From Candidatus Contendibacter sp. (GTDB lineage: Bacteria; Pseudomonadota; Gammaproteobacteria; Competibacterales; Competibacteraceae): DNA of 64,000 bases. Of the stretch, positions 9,239 through 18,208 are shown one piece after another; the first letter of the stretch is position 1; every line of letters starts with the position of its first letter. The notes beneath the pieces were generated by a model. It ran no database searches, had not been told where the DNA came from, and saw only the letters and a list, made by a program, of their open reading frames with translations. The DNA lies in assembly GCA_029624675.1 (NCBI GenBank), contig JARSSP010000013.1, positions 62,001 through 126,000 on the forward strand, written 5' to 3'. Made by a program: the position numbers and the translations under genes.

Positions 9239-12200
9239 CTACTCCTCGATTCCCGCCGGGCGTCCGGCGGTGGCGTTGGTCGCAAGGGGTTTCGACCCGG
9301 CCCGGCGATGGTTTTCCCATTCGATCACCCTGCTTTGCCAGAGCAGGAACACCGCTGGAATCACCACCAGGGTCAACAGGGTGGCGCTGACCATGCCGCC
9401 GACCATCGGCGCGGCGATGCGGCGCATGACCTCCGAACCCGTACCAGCGCCGTACATGATCGGCAACAGGCCGACGATGATGGTGGCCACGGTCATCATT
9501 TTCGGCCGCACTCGCAACAGCGCCCCCTCGATCACCGCCTCGCGCAATTCGACCAAGGTGACAGTCCGACCTGCGGCTTGGGCGATTTCCTTGCGCCGCG
9601 CCAGCGCCTGATCCAGATAGACCAGCATCACCACGCCGGTTTCCGCCGCCACCCCGGCCAGGGCAATGAAGCCGACCCCGACCGCCACCGACAGGTTGTA
9701 GTCCAGCCAGTACAGCAGCCAGACGCCGCCCAGCAGGGAGAACGGCAAGGTCGCCATGATCAGCACCGCCGGACCCAAGCGGCCAAAGCTCAGATACAGC
9801 AGCAGGAAAATGATCGCCAGCGTCACCGGCGCGACCACTTGCAGCTTGGCCAGCGCGCGGGTCAGATATTCGTACTGGCCGGACCAGCGCAGCGAATATC
9901 CGGCCGGCAACGCGACCTGTTCGGCCACCGCCTTTTGCGCCTCGGCGACGAAGGAACCGATATCGCGACCTTGCACGTCCACGTAGGTGATGCCGATCAG
10001 CCGGGCGTTTTCGCTCTGCAACATTGCAGGCCCGTCGGTAATTTTTACATCGGCCACTTGGGAAAGCGGCACGGCGGCGCCAGTCGGCGTAACGATGGGT
10101 AGGGCGCGCAGCCGTTCCAGCGAGTCGCGCACCGCCTGTGGATAGCGCAGATTGATCGGATAGCGTTCCAGGCCCTCGACGGTTTCGGAGACGTTCATCC
10201 CGCCGACGGCGGTGTTGATGAGCTCCTGCACGTCGTTGATGTTCAACCCCAGCCGGGCGGCGGCCAGCCGGTCGATGGCCACGTCCACGTAGCGGCCGCC
10301 GGCCACCCGCTCGGAATAGACCGACGTGGCGCCCGGAATGGCGCGGATGACCTGTTCCAGCCGCTCACCGATTTGCTGGATGACCGCCGGGTCGGCGCCA
10401 GCCACCTTGACGCCCAGTGGCGTCTTGATGCCGGTGGCCAGCATGTTGATCCGGTTCTTGATCGGCATCACCCAGGCGTTGCTCAGGCCGGGCAGCTTGA
10501 CGATTCGGTCCAACTCGGCAATCAAAGCGGCGGTGGTCAAACCGGGTCGCCACTGCTCGCGCGGTTTCAACTGAATCGCCGTCTCGATCATGCTCAGCGG
10601 CGCCGGGTCGGTGGCCGTTTCCGCTCGTCCCACCTTGCCGAACACCCGATCCACCTCCGGCACGGTCCGAATCAACTTGTCGGTCTGCTGCATGATCTCC
10701 ACCGCCTTGCCGATGGCGACGGCGGGAAAGGTGGTTGGCATGTACAGCAAATCGCCCTCGTCCAGATCGGGCATGAACTCGACCCCCAGCCGTTGCAGCG
10801 GCCACCAGGCGGTCAGAGTCAACAACCCGGCCAGCGCCACGACGGGCCAGGGATGGCGCAGAATCAGATCGACGAACGGCCGATACGCGGCGATCAGTAA
10901 CCGGTTGAGAGGGTTTTTTTGTTCGGAAAGAATGCGTCCGCGCACGAACCAGCCCATCAGTACCGGCACCAAGGTGATCGACAAGCCCGCCGCCGCCGCC
11001 ATGGCGTAGGTCTTGGTATAGGCCAGCGGCGCGAACAACCGCCCTTCCTGCGCTTCCAGGGCGAATACCGGTAGGAAGCTGAAGGTGATGATCAACAGCG
11101 AGAAAAAGAGTGGCGGCCCGACCTCACTGGCGGCTTGCTGGACGATGCGCCAGCGTTCGGTGGCATTGTTGGGTCGGGTGTGCTCCAAATGCTTGTGCAA
11201 GTTTTCGACCATGACGATGGCCGCGTCCACCATCGCGCCGATGGCGATGGCGATGCCGCCCAACGACAGGATGTTGGCGTTGATCCCCTGCCAGCGCATG
11301 ACGGCGAAGGCGGCCAGGATACCGATGGGTAGACTGATCAGAATCACCAGCGAAGAACGCAGGTGGAACAGGAACAGCGCGCAGACGATGACGACGACGA
11401 CGAATTCCTCGACCAGCTTGTCGCGCAGGTTCACCACCGCCCGTGTAATCAGGCCGGAGCGGTCGTAGGTCGGGACGATTTCGACCCCTTCCGGCAAACC
11501 GCGCCGCAACTGTTCCAGTTTGGCCTTGACCGCTTCGATGGTGGTCAGGGCGTTTTCGCCGGAACGCATCACGATGATGCCGCCGACCACTTCGCCCTCG
11601 CCGTCCAGTTCCGCCGCGCCCAGCCGCAGTTGCGGGCCGATCCGTACCTCGGCCACGTCGCCGAGCAGGATCGGCGTGCCGGTGGGACTGACACCCAGCG
11701 GTACCCGCCGCAGGTCCTCCACGGTTTGCAGATAGCCGCGCGAACGGACCATATACTCGGCTTCGGCCATTTCGATCACCGAACCGCCGACTTCCTGGTT
11801 GGCGTTCTGGATGGCCATCCGCACTTGCGAAAGCGGCAGGCCGTAGGCGCGCAGCCGGTTGGGGTCGAGCACCACCTGATACTGCTTGACCATGCCGCCG
11901 ACCGTGGCGACTTCGGCGACACCGTCCACCGACTGCAACTCGTATTTCAGAAACCAGTCCTGCAAGGAACGCAGTTGCGCCAGGTCGTGCCGGCCGCTCC
12001 GATCCACCAGGGCGTATTCGTACACCCAGCCAACGCCGGTGGCGTCCGGCCCCAGCGCTGGCTGAGCTTGCGGCGGCAGGCGCGGCGCGACCTGGCTCAG
12101 GTATTCCAGCACCCGCGACCGCGCCCAGTACAAATCGGTGCCATCGGCGAAGATCACATAGACGAAGGAATCGCCGAAACCGGAATAGCCGCGCACCGAC

Positions 12201-12439
12201 ACCGCGCCCGGCACGGCGAGAAAAGCGGTCGCCAGCGGATAGGTCACCTGGCTTTCCACCACCTGCGGCGCTTGGCCGGGGTAGCTGGTTTTGACGATGA
12301 CCTGCACGTCGGACAGGTCGGGCAGAGCGTCGAGTGGGATGTGGCGGGCGGAATACGCGCCCCAACCGGCCAGCAGCAAGGTCGCCAGCGTCACCAGCAG
12401 CCGGTTGTGAATCGACCAGCGAATGACGGCGGCGATCAT
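9239..12439 (-). CDS. cusA: Copper/silver RND efflux pump, CusA family
   Basis: Inner-membrane proton-driven heavy-metal exporter of the HME-RND family (1066 residues; E. coli CusA has 1047). I start at 12439 (MIAAVIRWSIHNRLL), because this gives the expected RND N-terminus and an ATGA overlap with the end of cusB; reading further upstream in this frame only produces an arginine-rich shadow of cusB. Transmembrane helix 4 carries AIGAMVDAAIVMVEN, the Asp/Glu pattern of the monovalent Cu(I)/Ag(I) subclass. The C-terminal half keeps FIALAGVAAETGVVMLVYLD. It should assemble with CusB and an outer-membrane channel, but no outer-membrane factor gene lies next to it, so a TolC/CusC-type partner must be encoded elsewhere. 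Confidence 0.93.
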   Translation of the reverse strand: MIAAVIRWSIHNRLLVTLATLLLAGWGAYSARHIPLDALPDLSDVQVIVKTSYPGQAPQVVESQVTYPLATAFLAVPGAVSVRGYSGFGDSFVYVIFADGTDLYWARSRVLEYLSQVAPRLPPQAQPALGPDATGVGWVYEYALVDRSGRHDLAQLRSLQDWFLKYELQSVDGVAEVATVGGMVKQYQVVLDPNRLRAYGLPLSQVRMAIQNANQEVGGSVIEMAEAEYMVRSRGYLQTVEDLRRVPLGVSPTGTPILLGDVAEVRIGPQLRLGAAELDGEGEVVGGIIVMRSGENALTTIEAVKAKLEQLRRGLPEGVEIVPTYDRSGLITRAVVNLRDKLVEEFVVVVIVCALFLFHLRSSLVILISLPIGILAAFAVMRWQGINANILSLGGIAIAIGAMVDAAIVMVENLHKHLEHTRPNNATERWRIVQQAASEVGPPLFFSLLIITFSFLPVFALEAQEGRLFAPLAYTKTYAMAAAAGLSITLVPVLMGWFVRGRILSEQKNPLNRLLIAAYRPFVDLILRHPWPVVALAGLLTLTAWWPLQRLGVEFMPDLDEGDLLYMPTTFPAVAIGKAVEIMQQTDKLIRTVPEVDRVFGKVGRAETATDPAPLSMIETAIQLKPREQWRPGLTTAALIAELDRIVKLPGLSNAWVMPIKNRINMLATGIKTPLGVKVAGADPAVIQQIGERLEQVIRAIPGATSVYSERVAGGRYVDVAIDRLAAARLGLNINDVQELINTAVGGMNVSETVEGLERYPINLRYPQAVRDSLERLRALPIVTPTGAAVPLSQVADVKITDGPAMLQSENARLIGITYVDVQGRDIGSFVAEAQKAVAEQVALPAGYSLRWSGQYEYLTRALAKLQVVAPVTLAIIFLLLYLSFGRLGPAVLIMATLPFSLLGGVWLLYWLDYNLSVAVGVGFIALAGVAAETGVVMLVYLDQALARRKEIAQAAGRTVTLVELREAVIEGALLRVRPKMMTVATIIVGLLPIMYGAGTGSEVMRRIAAPMVGGMVSATLLTLVVIPAVFLLWQSRVIEWENHRRAGSKPLATNATAGRPAGIEE

Positions 12440-13944
12440 GGCGCCTTCCTCTCCTCGCCCTGTGGGAGAGGGGCCGGGGCTGAGGGGCCTATGGCGTCGA
12501 TCTCGTACCGCCCATCCTTCCCCTCCCGAATCCGAAAACGAGCCTTGCCGTCCGGTTTCAGCCCGTCGAGCTTCACGCCTTCGGCGACGGGAAAGTCCAT
12601 GGTCATGGTCGGCCAGTTCAACTCTGGGATCGGCGCGTGCGTCACGCTCAAGGTGCGCGAGCCGAGCTCGACGGCGTTGACCAGACCCTCGGTCCAAATT
12701 TCTGGCTTTGCCGGGGCGGTCAGCCGTTGCAGGCTGGCGCGCACACTGCCTTCGGAGTCGAGGAGGAATTGCGCCGACGTGACCACCCGCTCGCCTTCCT
12801 TCAGACCGGAGCGGATTTCCAGCCGGTCGCCGGACTCCATGCCGACTTCGACCGGTCGCGCCTCGAACCGCCCCCCGCCGAGATCGACGATGACTCGTTG
12901 TTCCGTTCCGGTGCGAATCAAGGCTTCGCGGGGAATGTTCAACACCTTGGCGCGCGGCGTGGCGTGGATGACCACATCGGTGAACATGTTGAACTTCAGC
13001 CGTTCGCCGGGATTGGGAAAGCGCAGCCGGGCGCGGACGGCGCGGGTCTTGGCGTCCACGTCGGGGTAGATGTATTCCACCACGCCGTCCCACTTGTCGC
13101 CGGGCGCGTGCGGCAAGCGCACCTCGGCTTTCTGCCCGACCGCCAGCCAGCCAGCCTGTTGCTCGAACACCTCGGCCTTGACCCAGACCGTGGAAACGTC
13201 GGCCAGCGTCATCAATTCCATTTCCGGGGTGACGTACATGCCCTGGCGGATGTTGAGGGCCGAGACGATGCCGTCCTGCCGGGCGTGGACGGCGGTCAAC
13301 TGGGGCACGCGCCGTTCTCTTTCCACCTGCTGAATCTGGCTTTCCGGCACGCCCAGCGCCAGCAGGCGGTCGCGGGCCGAGACTTTCAGCGATTCCAGAA
13401 TGCCGCCGAGCGCCTGAAGGTATTCCTTCTGGGCGTTGACCAGATCGGGGGCGTAAACCTCCAGCAGCAGATCACCCTTGCGCACCCGCTCACCGAGGGT
13501 GCGGACCTTCAGATTCTCCACCCACCCGTTGGCGCGCAGATGGACGTGGCTGAGCGCGCGTTCGTCGTAGTCGATGTAGCCGACGGTCTCGATCCGTCGA
13601 CTGAGATCGCTCCGCTCGACCGGCGCGACGCGCACGCCCAGATTGTTAACCACTTCCGGGGCGATGGCGAAGCCGGGGCCGGCGGCTTTTTCCGCGCCGT
13701 CGGCGTAGACCGGAATGTAATCCATGCCCATGTCGTCCTTGGCCGGCGTGTCGGAAAAGATCGTGGGATTCATCGGATGCCGGTATTTGACCGGCTTGCG
13801 CTCACTTGTCGCCGTGGCGGTGGAAGCGGCCAGTGTGGGCGTGGCGGGGTCAAGAAGGGCGAGGAGGGGTTGCAGGCGGGGCGCCAGCGACACGCCAGCG
13901 CCGACCAGCAGAATGGCGGCAACAATGGCCAGAATCATTTTCAT
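12436..13944 (-). CDS. cusB: CusB-type periplasmic adaptor with N-terminal metal-binding and C-terminal CusF-like domains
   Basis: Membrane-fusion protein of the Cus pump, 502 residues. After a single N-terminal membrane segment comes a heavy-metal-binding domain (KYRHPMNP, then DDMGMDYIPVY, about residues 53-80), followed by the usual barrel-sandwich, alpha-hairpin and beta-barrel of RND adaptors. The last about 85 residues (from WTEGLVNAVELGSRTL) match the copper chaperone CusF: THAPIPELNWPTMTMDF holds the His, Trp and two Met that bind Cu(I)/Ag(I) in CusF. Adaptor and chaperone are thus one polypeptide. The final residues (APAPLPQGEERKAP) are encoded by a C/G-rich repeat, so the C-terminus looks extended. 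The stop overlaps the cusA start by four bases, which implies translational coupling. Confidence 0.92.
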   Translation of the reverse strand: MKMILAIVAAILLVGAGVSLAPRLQPLLALLDPATPTLAASTATATSERKPVKYRHPMNPTIFSDTPAKDDMGMDYIPVYADGAEKAAGPGFAIAPEVVNNLGVRVAPVERSDLSRRIETVGYIDYDERALSHVHLRANGWVENLKVRTLGERVRKGDLLLEVYAPDLVNAQKEYLQALGGILESLKVSARDRLLALGVPESQIQQVERERRVPQLTAVHARQDGIVSALNIRQGMYVTPEMELMTLADVSTVWVKAEVFEQQAGWLAVGQKAEVRLPHAPGDKWDGVVEYIYPDVDAKTRAVRARLRFPNPGERLKFNMFTDVVIHATPRAKVLNIPREALIRTGTEQRVIVDLGGGRFEARPVEVGMESGDRLEIRSGLKEGERVVTSAQFLLDSEGSVRASLQRLTAPAKPEIWTEGLVNAVELGSRTLSVTHAPIPELNWPTMTMDFPVAEGVKLDGLKPDGKARFRIREGKDGRYEIDAIGPSAPAPLPQGEERKAP

Positions 13945-14112
13945 CGGACGGGCTACCTGAATGAGAACCGCGAAGACATTAGAACCTTGCGCCTGGCATC
14001 GTTCCCATGCCAGCGGGAATCCAGCGCGCCGTTGAGGAATTGGAAGCCGGTTGTCGCGGCGTAGCTGTGTACGTCAAACGCCCCTGATTTTGCAAGTGGG
14101 CAAGTACGTTTT

Positions 14113-14138
14113 CGTTCCCACGCTCCGGCATGGAAACG
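14113..14138. repeat. REP-like imperfect inverted repeat
   Basis: cgttcccacgc, a short loop, then gcatggaaacg: 11-base arms that pair with two mismatches. Sequences of the type cgttcccacgc...gcgtgggaacg are common dispersed extragenic palindromes in gammaproteobacteria. It lies in the 259-base spacer between cusB and the sigma-54 regulator. I saw no clear sigma-54 (-24/-12) promoter for cusBA in this spacer. Confidence 0.5.
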
Positions 14139-14203
14139 AGAAGAAGCGGCAAAAGCGACCGGACAAGAACCGATAGCTGGGAGAAATGGAGACTGAATTT
14201 GAT

Positions 14204-16171
14204 TTAGGAGAGAGTTTTGGGTTTGCGGATGTTCAGCTTTTGCATTCGGGAGCGCAGGGTACTGGGATTGAGGTCCAGGATCGCCGCCGCGCCTTGCTCG
14301 CCCTCGATCACCCAGCGCGTGCGCTCCAACACCCTAAGGATATAAGCCCGCTCCATCTCCTCAAAGGATACCCACTGTTCGGAAGCGCTCTTCGTTTCTT
14401 GATCTTCCAAACGAAATTCGAGCGCGTTGTCGATTTCCAGCAGGGAACCACGGGTCAGAATGGCCGCCCGCTCGATCACGTTTTGCAGTTCCCGGATATT
14501 GCCAGGCCACGAGTAGTCCAGCAGCCGTTCGCTCGCCCTGGGCGAGAGATCGTGAATCGATTTGCCCATCTTCCGTGTGAACTTGTCCAGGAAAAACCGG
14601 GCTAGCAACGGGATGTCGGTCGGACGCTCGCACAGGGACGGCAGGCGAATGGGGAATACGTTTAGCCGATAATACAGATCGGCGCGAAAGCCGCCTTCCT
14701 TGACCATCTTGGCCAAATCGCGGTTGGTGGCGGCGACAAGCCGGACGTTGACCTTCAAGGTCTGAGTGCCGCCCACTCGCTCGAATTCCTGATCCTGCAA
14801 CACCCGCAACAGCTTAGCCTGGGCACCGGCGCTCATCTCGCCGACTTCGTCCAAGAACAAGGTGCCACCGTCGGCCAGTTCGAAACGACCCTTACGCTGG
14901 GCAATCGCGCCGGTGAACGCGCCCTTCTCGTGGCCGAACAACTCGCTTTCCACCAAATCACCCGGCAGGGCGGCGCAGTTGACCGGCACGAACAACTTGT
15001 CCCGCCGGTCGCTCAAGTCGTGAATCGCCCGCGCGATGACGCTCTTGCCGGTGCCGGTTTCCCCGGTTAAGAGCACGGTGGAATCGGTACTCGCCACTTG
15101 TTCGGCGTGAGTGAATACATCTTGCATGGCTGGCGAATCGCCGACAATGTGACTGGGACTTTGCCGGGTCTTGATCTCTTCCTGAAGATAGACCTTTTCC
15201 AGTTGCAATTGCTTGAGGGTTTCCTCGGACCGCCAGCGCTCGGTTACGTCCCGCAGAATCACGGTGAAGAACCGTTGATTGTCGATTTCCAGGGGAGAGA
15301 TCGTAGCTTCCACTGGAAACTCCTCCCCGTCGCGGCGACGGGCGGTTAGCCCCTCGGGCGCCCACAGTTGTCGAGAGCTTACGGTGGCAGGTTGGACCGC
15401 CAGGCAATATCCCTTGAGCAGATTGCCGAAGCGCTTGGAGAGCAATGGCTCGAACGACTGGCCGATGGCTTGGCTTGCCTGGCAGCGGAATATTTTTTCG
15501 GCGGCGGAATTGAATAAGGTGATGCGCTGTTCGGCGTCGATGGTGACGATGGCATCCATGGCACTGGCCAGAATGCTGGCCAACCGTTCCTCGCTTTTGA
15601 GCAGCGCCTGTTCGGCCCGCTTGCGTTCCAGTTCGACTCGGGCGCGGGCGGCGAAAATCCGGAGCAACGCCATGCCTCGAAATTCCTTGGCCATCGGCTG
15701 GTCGTGCATGACAGCTAAGTGGCCCATCATTTCGTTTCCCGATTCGGATACCAGCGGTACGCCAAAGTAGCTCTCAATCCCTAGTTCCTTGAGTTCGGGA
15801 TGCCGGGGGAACATCTCGTAAACTTTGTTGGTGTAATACACCGCTTCGCCGCGAATGACGATTTCGCAGGGCGAACCACCCAGATCAAATTCGATATTTT
15901 CGACGGGCTTATCGCCGAACCAGAACGCCAACGTGCGCACGCGTGTCTTGCTTTCAAGTAGTTCGCTCACGAAAGCGTGACGCACATTCAGTGCTTGCGC
16001 CAGTTCTCGCACCAGCGCATGGAAAAACTCGGTACCCGTGGCGGTGACCGTGCCTTCGACGATGGAACGCAAGGCCACGTGCATGGCGTCCCGCTCGTTT
16101 GGAGGCAGGAGCGCGGGGTCGCTTCGTGGGGCGGATCGTCTATCAGCGGGCTGTGAAACGGCCTCATTCAT
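14204..16171 (-). CDS. Sigma-54-dependent transcriptional activator (GAF-PAS-AAA+-Fis HTH)
   Basis: Enhancer-binding protein of 655 residues. Order: GAF-like sensory domain (about 30-190), PAS domain (about 205-320, with AMDAIVTIDAEQRITLFN), AAA+ sigma-54-interaction domain (about 345-580) and a C-terminal Fis-type helix-turn-helix (AAAILDLNPSTLRSRMQKL). Walker A (GETGTGKSVIARAI), the sigma-54 contact loop GAFTGA and the Walker B stretch GGTLFLDEVGEM are all present, so it should be active on RpoN promoters. I chose the ATG at 16171 because AAAGGA lies 8 bases upstream; a GTG at 16252 would add 27 residues but has no good ribosome site. There is no REC domain, so the signal is presumably sensed by GAF/PAS. 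Its position next to cusBA suggests a regulatory link, which is inference. Confidence 0.9.
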   Translation of the reverse strand: MNEAVSQPADRRSAPRSDPALLPPNERDAMHVALRSIVEGTVTATGTEFFHALVRELAQALNVRHAFVSELLESKTRVRTLAFWFGDKPVENIEFDLGGSPCEIVIRGEAVYYTNKVYEMFPRHPELKELGIESYFGVPLVSESGNEMMGHLAVMHDQPMAKEFRGMALLRIFAARARVELERKRAEQALLKSEERLASILASAMDAIVTIDAEQRITLFNSAAEKIFRCQASQAIGQSFEPLLSKRFGNLLKGYCLAVQPATVSSRQLWAPEGLTARRRDGEEFPVEATISPLEIDNQRFFTVILRDVTERWRSEETLKQLQLEKVYLQEEIKTRQSPSHIVGDSPAMQDVFTHAEQVASTDSTVLLTGETGTGKSVIARAIHDLSDRRDKLFVPVNCAALPGDLVESELFGHEKGAFTGAIAQRKGRFELADGGTLFLDEVGEMSAGAQAKLLRVLQDQEFERVGGTQTLKVNVRLVAATNRDLAKMVKEGGFRADLYYRLNVFPIRLPSLCERPTDIPLLARFFLDKFTRKMGKSIHDLSPRASERLLDYSWPGNIRELQNVIERAAILTRGSLLEIDNALEFRLEDQETKSASEQWVSFEEMERAYILRVLERTRWVIEGEQGAAAILDLNPSTLRSRMQKLNIRKPKTLS

Positions 16172-16411
16172 ACCCAGGGTCCTTTCGAGAAGATCTGCTG
16201 AAACAGGTATAGCAGGTTTCGCGGCTATTTTCGATCCGATTACGAGTTCCACGATTTACCCACGCTGTCTTCATTCAAGCCCTAGCGGGGTTTGTCGCGG
16301 CTAATTCTAGCTTAGCGGAGTTCAATTCCATGGCACCAGTCACGGCGGATGCTTCGAAAGATTGACAGAAGCGATATTGAATGCCAAAAGAACACGGATG
16401 GAAGGTTGACG

Positions 16412-16451
16412 ACAAAAACAAAAAATGGAGTGGGTACCATTCCACTCCATT
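16412..16451 (-). terminator. Rho-independent terminator of the EF-hand gene
   Basis: A perfect 10-base stem, aatggagtgg (16424-16433) pairing with ccactccatt (16442-16451), with an 8-base loop. Read on the minus strand the hairpin is followed by a T-rich tract (complement of 16412-16423). It sits 60 bases after the stop of the EF-hand gene, and so ends that transcript and insulates the sigma-54 activator gene. Confidence 0.85.
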
Positions 16452-16511
16452 CTAGCTTGTTATCACCGCTGTTTTGGAAGCAACTCCAATGACGTTGGGC
16501 GATGACTGGGG

Positions 16512-16751
16512 TTATTTCTGGTTAAAACCAACCCTGATTTCCTTCGCGTCCAGCATCCCATCCTTGTTGGTGTCCATCTTGTCGAAAGACGCCATATCGT
16601 TGCTGTGCTTCATGTACTCTTCCTTGGTGATCATGCCGTCGTGGTTTTCGTCCATCACTTCCGCCGACTTCATGTTGAAGCCTTGAGCGAACGCCGTGCT
16701 CAGAGTCAAGCTGGTCAGCAAGGTTATGGTCAGTTTGGTCAAGGTTTTCAT
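16512..16751 (-). CDS. Small exported EF-hand protein
   Basis: A 79-residue protein with a signal peptide (MKTLTKLTITLLTSLTLSTAFA) and two EF-hand loops: DENHDGMITKEE and DTNKDGMLDAKE. Both have acidic or oxygen-bearing residues at loop positions 1, 3, 5 and 12, so calcium (or another divalent metal) binding in the periplasm is expected. I start at 16751 since that Met begins the signal peptide; a start at 16781 would add ten residues in front of it. It lies between the sigma-54 activator and the bufferin operon, 230 bases from the latter, and has its own terminator. Confidence 0.85.
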   Translation of the reverse strand: MKTLTKLTITLLTSLTLSTAFAQGFNMKSAEVMDENHDGMITKEEYMKHSNDMASFDKMDTNKDGMLDAKEIRVGFNQK

Positions 16752-16980
16752 TGCAAGCGCCTCACTCGGATAAGGATTCAAATCATGGGTGATCGTGCTG
16801 CCGCTCGATTGGCGGTAGCGCTTCGGACGTGGATATCGTCTCCATCAAGCTCTCGATCATCAGTGGCCTCGGAATTTGGTTATCCACGTCGGAAACACTA
16901 TCCATCAACAAAAATCGCCATTCACAAAAAACTGGAACCCATTCATTGGATAGTCAGTCAGATTTTTCATGGAGCTGTCG

Positions 16981-17577
16981 TTACCAAACTTCCTCCTTGA
17001 CATAAAGCTTGCTCAACAGGGCCACTTGCAAGAGGATGGCCTTCAGGAACGCGAACTGCATTCGCTCGATTTCTTGATGCGCGAGATCCGCGCCAACCAA
17101 CAGAGAACGCAAGGTGGCGACCAGCGGAAAGGACAGGGTGATGAGATAGCGAAAACCCGGCAACTTCGCCGATATCGCTTGCATCGGCCGTTCCGACGAA
17201 GGATTGGAATACAGCGAATACAACCGCTTGAGCCAGGATGGATCACGTGGGGTCAGGCAGGTTTCGAGCAGCCACTTTCGAAACAGGGGGCGAACGGTTG
17301 CGGAACCGTCCATCGAATCCCCCAGGTTCTCCCGGCAGGTTGCCGCCAGCGTCGTCGCCAACGCCGGATAGGCGGCCACCATGCCAAGCACCATGTCCAG
17401 ATAGTCGTCGGTCTGCCCCTTCAAAACTCGCCAAAGCCTCCGCAAGGCCCGTTCGTCGTCCAAGGAAAACAGGCCGATTCGCCACAGCAATTCAATCTCC
17501 TCGGCCGCTGGAAAATCCGATGGAGCGACCACGGAGGTCACCGCGTCCTCGCCGACAAGTTGAGCGGGGTTATTCAT
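16981..17577 (-). CDS. Protoglobin-fold protein lacking the proximal histidine
   Basis: A 198-residue protein that follows the protoglobin pattern along its length: DDERALRRLWRVLKGQTDDYLDMVL, RKWLLETCLTPRDPSWL, LPGFRYLITLSFPLVATLR and a final MQFAFLKAILLQVALLSKLY match the corresponding blocks of Methanosarcina protoglobin as I remember it. In that family the block after DQAWLDYQ carries the heme-ligating His (IGLRHH). Here the same place reads KRLYSLYSNPSSER, and the only His in the whole protein is near residue 168 (DLAHQEIE). It should therefore not bind heme in the usual way and may be a non-heme sensor or structural variant. It starts 40 bases after the doxX stop and is probably the last gene of the bufferin operon. 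Confidence 0.75.
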   Translation of the reverse strand: MNNPAQLVGEDAVTSVVAPSDFPAAEEIELLWRIGLFSLDDERALRRLWRVLKGQTDDYLDMVLGMVAAYPALATTLAATCRENLGDSMDGSATVRPLFRKWLLETCLTPRDPSWLKRLYSLYSNPSSERPMQAISAKLPGFRYLITLSFPLVATLRSLLVGADLAHQEIERMQFAFLKAILLQVALLSKLYVKEEVW

Positions 17578-17616
17578 GAGAGATCGATCTCGTCGGCTGG
17601 TGGAGAAGACGGCGGA

Positions 17617-18171
17617 TCAGCGGCGAACCAAGCGGCCGATCAGATAATCCAGGGACAATTTGCCGGGACCATGGCAGAGCGTGATCAACAGCAGCAATCC
17701 CCAAACCTGATGATCCTTCAACCCCGCCTCCATCAGGTCCGGATAGGAAACGACGGCCATGATGTTGAACACGAACAGCGCAAATGCGGCGTAGCGGGTT
17801 CCTAGCCCCAGCAACAGGAAGACCGGCAACAGCAACTCCGCCGCCGTCCCCATATAAGCCGCCAACGCCGGCGGGAGCAGCGGTACGTGGTACTCGTATT
17901 CGAACAGCGTGAACGTACTCTCCGCCGGAAACACGCTCAGCGGATAGTTGAAGGTCTGCCCAAACAGCGTGAAGCTGCCGGTGACGGTCTTGGTCAGCCC
18001 CGAACCGAAGAACGCGGCGGCGACCCAATAGCGGGCTAATAGATCGGCGACGGGCGTCAGCCAATCCGCCGTCTTGTGGAACAAGGTGTCGGCTTTTTTG
18101 AGAGTGGGAGCGAGTTTTGCCCAGAACGAACGCTGGGGTGGATTGTCGAGCATGTCGGTGGCGGTCATCAT
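17617..18171 (-). CDS. DoxX-family membrane protein of the bufferin operon
   Basis: A 184-residue DoxX-type inner-membrane protein with about four hydrophobic segments (ARYWVAAAFFGSGLTKTVTG; ALAAYMGTAAELLLPVFLLLGLG; YAAFALFVFNIMAVVSY; VWGLLLLITLCHGPG). DoxX proteins are regularly found with DUF2282/DUF692/DUF2063 genes; a role as quinone-linked or redox membrane partner is assumed rather than shown. The start at 18171 (MMTATDM) is supported by AAGGAG about 8 bases upstream; a more distal in-frame Met at 18255 would overlap bufC and has no such site. Confidence 0.88.
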   Translation of the reverse strand: MMTATDMLDNPPQRSFWAKLAPTLKKADTLFHKTADWLTPVADLLARYWVAAAFFGSGLTKTVTGSFTLFGQTFNYPLSVFPAESTFTLFEYEYHVPLLPPALAAYMGTAAELLLPVFLLLGLGTRYAAFALFVFNIMAVVSYPDLMEAGLKDHQVWGLLLLITLCHGPGKLSLDYLIGRLVRR

Positions 18172-18208
18172 GGATTTACTCCTTGGGTGGTTGAAATCGG
18201 TAAGTTGA

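Noticed and set aside
12440..13093. Upstream extension of the cusA frame by over 200 codons
   Set aside because: This stretch is the antiphase of cusB, is Arg-rich and lacks any domain; the ATG at 12439 fits RND pumps.
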